NCBI RefSeq assembly: GCF_040730185.1
Contig: NZ_CP160402.1
Span: 8,122,001-8,186,000, forward strand
From: Streptomyces sp. Je 1-332
GTDB taxonomy: Bacteria > Actinomycetota > Actinomycetes > Streptomycetales > Streptomycetaceae
DNA length: 64,000 nucleotides
Reading direction: 5' to 3'
Below the pieces are notes generated by a model. The model was not told the origin of the DNA. It saw nothing but the letters and a program-made list of their open reading frames with translations, and made no database searches. The translations under genes and the position numbers were made by a program. Numbering within the stretch: position 1 is the first letter of the stretch; each line of letters opens with the position of its first letter. Positions 60,709 through 64,000 of the stretch are shown one piece after another.

Positions 60709-61220
60709 GTGATCAAGTCTGTACCCGACTGGCGGCGCACGCACGTTACGCGGGATCCCCGCCGCTGTGGTGGGCGAGACTCTAGGGAGATCACCAGCCC
60801 TTTGAGCGGCGCGATCGTCCCTGCAGAACTGGCACTGGCTCCTGAGCGCCGGGCAGGCCGGCGAACGTGATTCCCACTATGGGAGCCGGCGCAACGCAGT
60901 CGGAGACGCCGGTACGCCGACTCCTGGGAGCGACGCCCGGAGACACGTGTGGCAGCCATAACTGCCGTCCCAGGTCAAGGAGTTCAGCAACCCTGTCACG
61001 TAACGTACGCCAGCCCAGCTCCCCAACTCCCCAACTCATCGCGCCCACGCGGCATTTCTGCCGGCCCAGGTTGGATGGTTCGGCTCATCGCCGTGGCGCG
61101 CGCCCACTGAGTTCGTCGGGTCACCCCACTTGCCCACGGCTCTGGGATGGGCGACCAACCTTCAACTTGTCAGAAGCCGTCGGCGGGCGAGTAGTCACCC
61201 CCGCAGCTGCCGGCCGGTGC
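60709..61220. other. Long intergenic region before the DHA2 exporter
   Basis: About 510 bases with no convincing gene. A minus-strand ORF (60791-61048, GWRTLRDRVAELLDLGRQLW) is possible but lacks supporting features. TCCCA-CTA-TGGGA (60872-60884) is a short palindrome that could be an operator for the exporter. A CCCCAACT tandem lies near 61020. Confidence 0.35.
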
Positions 61221-61847
61221 TCACATCGCGTTGCCGCGCAGCAGCGCCGTGGCCGCGTGCGTGGCGCGGGTGGCGACATCCTCGGGGGAGTGGCGGGAGA
61301 GGGTCAGGAAGTCCTCCGCGTCCAAGGTGATGTAGCCGTGGGCCAGGCAGAAGAGCTGTTCGAGCAGGAGCAGTGCCTGGGAAGGGTCGGTGTGGCCCGC
61401 CTGCCGTGCGAGATCGAGCAGCAGCGTCATCAGTCGGCGGCCGGCCCGCGCCAGGTCGGCGTCGCGCAGGGGCCGCAGCTCCCGGGCGAAGATCACGTCG
61501 AGGCCGGCGCCGCGGTCGGACACGTGGCGTGCGTATGCCCCCGCGGTGGCCGCGAGCCGGTCGACCGGGTCGGGCCCGGCCGCCTGCGCGGCGGCCTCCA
61601 TGGCGCGGGTGAGCTCGTCGGCGGCCTGCGCCGCGACGACGGCGAGCAGCGCCTCCCGGTTGCGGAAGTGGCGGTAGGGGGCGGCGGTGCTCACCTTGAG
61701 CCTGCGGGCGAGTTCGGCGACGGAAAAGCCGGCCATCCCCTTCTCGGAGAGCAGCGCGAAACTCTCGGCGATCAACGCCGCGCGGAGCTGTCCTCGGGCG
61801 GGACGGTCATTGCCCGCCCCAGCTGCGGCCTCGGCCACTCGACCCAC
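61221..61847 (-). CDS. TetR-family regulator with TetR_C_13-like domain
   Basis: 208 residues from GTG 61847. HTH at about 20-65 (LRAALIAESFALLSEKGMAG, FSVAELARRLKVSTAAPYRH, FRNREALLAVVAAQA). The helical ligand domain (PVDRLAATAGAYARHVSDRG, LLDLARQAGHTDPSQALLLL) is of the WHG/TetR_C_13-like type. It is divergent from the SDR gene, with a perfect palindrome between, so it should repress that gene and itself. Confidence 0.9.
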   Translation of the reverse strand: MGRVAEAAAGAGNDRPARGQLRAALIAESFALLSEKGMAGFSVAELARRLKVSTAAPYRHFRNREALLAVVAAQAADELTRAMEAAAQAAGPDPVDRLAATAGAYARHVSDRGAGLDVIFARELRPLRDADLARAGRRLMTLLLDLARQAGHTDPSQALLLLEQLFCLAHGYITLDAEDFLTLSRHSPEDVATRATHAATALLRGNAM

Positions 61848-61858
61848 CTGCCTTGACC

Positions 61859-61905
61859 AGAAGTAAGAGGCCTCTTACTGTAAAAGTGATAGCCCTCTTA
61901 CTTCT
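61859..61905. promoter_or_regulatory. TetR operator: perfect palindrome plus a second half-site pair
   Basis: AGTAAGAGGCCTCTTACT (61862-61879) is a perfect 18-bp palindrome. AGAAGTAAGAGG (61859-61870) and CCTCTTACTTCT (61894-61905) also pair perfectly over a longer distance. The cluster lies between the divergent TetR (61847) and SDR (61923) starts. Confidence 0.8.
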
Positions 61906-61922
61906 ACTCCTGGAGGTCACAC

Positions 61923-62654
61923 GTGGCAGGGATCGACGGCAAAGTGGTGGCCATCACGGGCGCGGGCAGCGGGATCGGTGAGGCGAGCGCACTGCTGCTG
62001 GCCTCGCGCGGTGCGAAGCTCGTCCTCGGAGCGCGTCGCAGCGACCGACTGGAAGCGCTCGCCGCCCGCATCGAAGCCAAGGGCGGCACAGCCGTCTGGA
62101 AGACGACGGACGTGCGTCACCGCGGCGACCTCGCGGACCTGGTGGGGTGTGCCCGCGAGCGCTTCGGCGCGCTCGACGTCCTCGTCAACAACGCCGGGGT
62201 CGGCCCCATCTCCCCGTTCGACGAGCTGCGCGTCGATGACTGGGACCAGATGATCGACGTCAACTTCCGCGGCGTGCTGTACGGGATCGCCGCAGCACTC
62301 CCCGTCTTCCGCGAGCAACGTAGGGGTCAGTTCGTCAACGTCGTCTCGACCGCCGGGCTGCGTATCGTGCCGAACCAGGCTGTCTACGCGGCGACGAAGA
62401 ACGCGGTCCGCACCCTCTCGGAGGGACTGCGTCAGGAGGCCGGGCCCGACCTGCGGGTCACCGTGGTCTCGCCAGGCTACGTCGGGACGGAGTTCGCCAA
62501 CTCGGTCACCAGCCCCACCGTCAAGTCGCAGGCCCGGGCGGTCGACTTCGCCCTCGCCCCCGACGACATCGCCCGCGCCATCGCCTTCGCGATCGAGCAG
62601 CCCGCGAACATCGACGTCGGCGACATCGTCGTCCGCCCCACGGCCCAGGGCTGA
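61923..62654 (+). CDS. Short-chain dehydrogenase/reductase
   Basis: 243 residues from GTG 61923 with a strong GGAGGT RBS. The cofactor motif is TGAGSGIGEASALLLASRGA, NNAG is near residue 89, and the active site is Ser in FVNVVSTAGLRIVPN and Tyr/Lys in AVYAATKNAVRTLSEGL. It is a classical NAD(P)-dependent SDR of the YdfG/oxidoreductase type. It is probably controlled by the divergent TetR through the AGTAAGAGG palindrome. Confidence 0.92.
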   Translation: MAGIDGKVVAITGAGSGIGEASALLLASRGAKLVLGARRSDRLEALAARIEAKGGTAVWKTTDVRHRGDLADLVGCARERFGALDVLVNNAGVGPISPFDELRVDDWDQMIDVNFRGVLYGIAAALPVFREQRRGQFVNVVSTAGLRIVPNQAVYAATKNAVRTLSEGLRQEAGPDLRVTVVSPGYVGTEFANSVTSPTVKSQARAVDFALAPDDIARAIAFAIEQPANIDVGDIVVRPTAQG

Positions 62655-62837
62655 CGCCTCACACAGATCCTGGGACAACCCGCCGGTCCGCTGGCCGACC
62701 ATGAGCCGCCCCAACGAGACGGTCACGTGGTGGGCGCAACCCTCGGGCCGTCGGTGACGCCCATGGTCAAGGCCTGTCGACGTCACAAGAAGCTGCTGAG
62801 CGACCTGAACCCCTTCTGACCGCAGAATGGAGAGGTG

Positions 62838-63431
62838 ATGCATACGAATGAATCCTCTTTCGAGCTACGGCTCAGGCACTCCACAGGGCATGTGGGCCCT
62901 AGGGGCCGTATCTCCTTCTGGGCGGGGGAGCTGAGCGGTCTGGGAGACGTCGAGCTTGTTCTCCCTGCCCTGGAGATTGTCCCCGTGCAGGAGCGTGGAA
63001 CCCATATCGGCGCGATGGTCACGGGCGAGAGCATCCCGTCGTCCTCCTTCAAGGGCTGGCCGTACGCTGGGCGACCCCGGCTTGCCGAAGGAGAGCTGAA
63101 CGTCGCGGGGCAGAACGCGGCTTTCTCTCACAGCTACTGGAGGGCGAGCAGGCGAGGACGCGCACTCCGAATCCGGGTTCTTGGACGGAAGTACGCCTAC
63201 TTGGAGGAAGGGAGCAAGCTGCACCACGCGCTGGTGCGCGACGAAGCCAAGGTCACGACTCGGCGCTCCAGTTGGCGAGAGCCGAGGACCATCTCGGGTA
63301 CGACCAGTGGTGCGGCCGATTCGGTGGATGTCAGCCTTGCCATCCTCTTTGAGGGAATCTATGCGCGAAACTTGTCGCTTCGCGGGGCGTTGCTCTCGGC
63401 GCCGGGCCGAATCATGGACCGCATGGCTTAG
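62838..63431 (+). CDS. Protein of unknown function, beta-rich
   Basis: 197 residues from ATG 62838 with GGAGAGG upstream. The N-terminal part looks beta-rich (ELRLRHSTGHVGPRGRISFW, GDVELVLPALEIVPVQERGT). A basic middle (SYWRASRRGRALRIRVLGRK) is followed by RSSWREPRTISGTTSGAADS, then VSLAILFEGIYARNLSL. I recognise no family. Codon choice is less GC-biased than the neighbours, a possible sign of transfer. Confidence 0.6.
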   Translation: MHTNESSFELRLRHSTGHVGPRGRISFWAGELSGLGDVELVLPALEIVPVQERGTHIGAMVTGESIPSSSFKGWPYAGRPRLAEGELNVAGQNAAFSHSYWRASRRGRALRIRVLGRKYAYLEEGSKLHHALVRDEAKVTTRRSSWREPRTISGTTSGAADSVDVSLAILFEGIYARNLSLRGALLSAPGRIMDRMA

Positions 63432-63634
63432 CTCCAGTGCTGATTACCGGCAGGGGTGTCCACTCCGTCTGCCACCTTCAGCCCGCGAGGCCGTCGATGT
63501 GGTCCGCCAGGCTTCGAAGTTGAGAAGCCCGCTCGCTGAGTTCCTACAGCTCGGGGTCTGCCACGTCGAGTAACTCCGATCATCGGGGGCTACGGTTACG
63601 GCATAGCGGTACGGGCGAGAAGGCAGGGGACGAC

Positions 63635-64000
63635 ATGGTGTTCGGGAAGGGCGGGGCGCGGGACGAGGCCCCGGTAGCCGCCGTTCCATGGGTCGGGGTG
63701 CGGGAGTTCACGGTCGGTACTGTCGAGCGACCTGCGGCGTCGAAGGGCGGGCGTCCGGTGCGCGGCCCGCGAGCCATCCGCGTTCCGGCCGGAGGTGGCA
63801 AGCCGCGTGTATTCGCGCCATGCGCCTATATCGCCCCGGCGGCTCCGCCCGTTCCGGCGTCCGCGATGGAGCCTTGCCTGTTCGAGGACCCCGAAGCGCA
63901 GCGCTTGCTGTGTTATCTGGTCCCCGACGACGACGAGAGCGGTGACGGTGGCGAACGCTGCTTCCGCGTATTTGACGGCCAGCATGACGCAATCGGAACC
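63635..64000 (+). CDS. Unknown protein, 5' part only, runs off the window
   Basis: An open frame from ATG 63635 (GGGGA upstream) continues to the right edge without a stop, so at least 122 residues are coded. It starts MVFGKGGARDEAPVAAVPWV. It contains SKGGRPVRGPRAIRVPAGGG, then AYIAPAAPPVPASAMEPCLF and a more ordered C-terminal part (DPEAQRLLCYLVPDDDESGD, FRVFDGQHD). I recognise no domain; the visible part is Pro/Gly-rich and may be a linker before a folded domain outside the window. Confidence 0.5.
   Translation, partial: MVFGKGGARDEAPVAAVPWVGVREFTVGTVERPAASKGGRPVRGPRAIRVPAGGGKPRVFAPCAYIAPAAPPVPASAMEPCLFEDPEAQRLLCYLVPDDDESGDGGERCFRVFDGQHDAIGT

Noticed and set aside
60791..61048. 85-codon minus-strand ORF upstream of the DHA2 exporter
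   Set aside because: No RBS, motif or conserved pattern; kept only as a note in the intergenic entry.

Overview
The window is high-GC actinobacterial chromosome, most likely Streptomyces. This rests on strong third-position GC, frequent GTG starts, several candidate leaderless promoters, Tat and lipoprotein export signals, and families typical of the genus (BldC-like MerR proteins, DUF6528, DUF3140/DUF2945, a Fic-type toxin component, Ser/Thr kinase-WD40 and STAND-WD40 proteins). I saw no rRNA, tRNA, CRISPR array, integrase or complete transposase. It reads as an accessory or chromosome-arm region: many small regulator-plus-enzyme units, several gene remnants, and little housekeeping content.

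Layout. 0-5.3 kb: the end of a secreted SH3-like protein, an epoxide hydrolase, a YeeE/YedE transporter with a possible leader peptide, and a damaged group (toastrack lipoprotein and antitoxin, both frameshifted) ending in an apparently intact Fic/Doc-like toxin. 5.3-9 kb: small stress-type genes on the minus strand (DUF3140, DUF2945, an orphan gas-vesicle GvpA/J protein, a cardiolipin-synthase-like PLD protein, an unlisted 47-aa gene). 9-15.2 kb: an oxidoreductase group (MmyB-like regulator, two aldo-keto reductases of which one is frameshifted, a zinc alcohol dehydrogenase, a Tat-lipoprotein flavodoxin, MerR plus SDR). 15.4-28.5 kb: secreted DUF6528, CaiB/BaiF CoA-transferase, DJ-1/PfpI, a recombination scar, secreted repeat proteins, DoxX, DUF4190, nucleoside deaminase/LysR, and nitrilase/TetR.

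28.6-35.3 kb holds a large kinase-TPR-WD40 protein facing a compact three-gene minus-strand operon (TPR protein, DUF6236-like protein, uncharacterised 502-aa protein). 35.5-40.8 kb has a DUF998 gene with twin palindromic operators, a secreted TAP-type peptidase, a TetR with a multicopy operator, a frameshifted ATPase-fold protein and a BldC-like regulator. 40.8-48.1 kb contains a repeat-protein block: an LRV-like protein, a HEAT protein with Cys pairs, an HTH-STAND NTPase-WD40 receptor-like protein and a membrane-anchored PQQ-type propeller. A shared 36-37 bp element lies in both flanking divergent intergenic regions. 48.4-55.6 kb carries a Tat hydrolase, an SDR and a self-contained sulfatase module: formylglycine-generating enzyme, PadR regulator, type I sulfatase with the CxPxR motif, and an MFS transporter. 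55.6-64 kb has regulator-linked oxidoreductases (Gfo/Idh/MocA, WYL regulator with a repeated operator and an F420-reductase-like protein, TetR/SDR with a perfect palindrome), a DHA2 exporter, and unknown genes at the edge.

The strongest cross-cutting signals are: (1) short tandem duplications covering stop codons at three gene ends; (2) candidate leaderless promoters with palindromes over the start; (3) four single-base frameshifts, three of them next to homopolymers; and (4) two signalling-type loci built from repeat-rich scaffold proteins.
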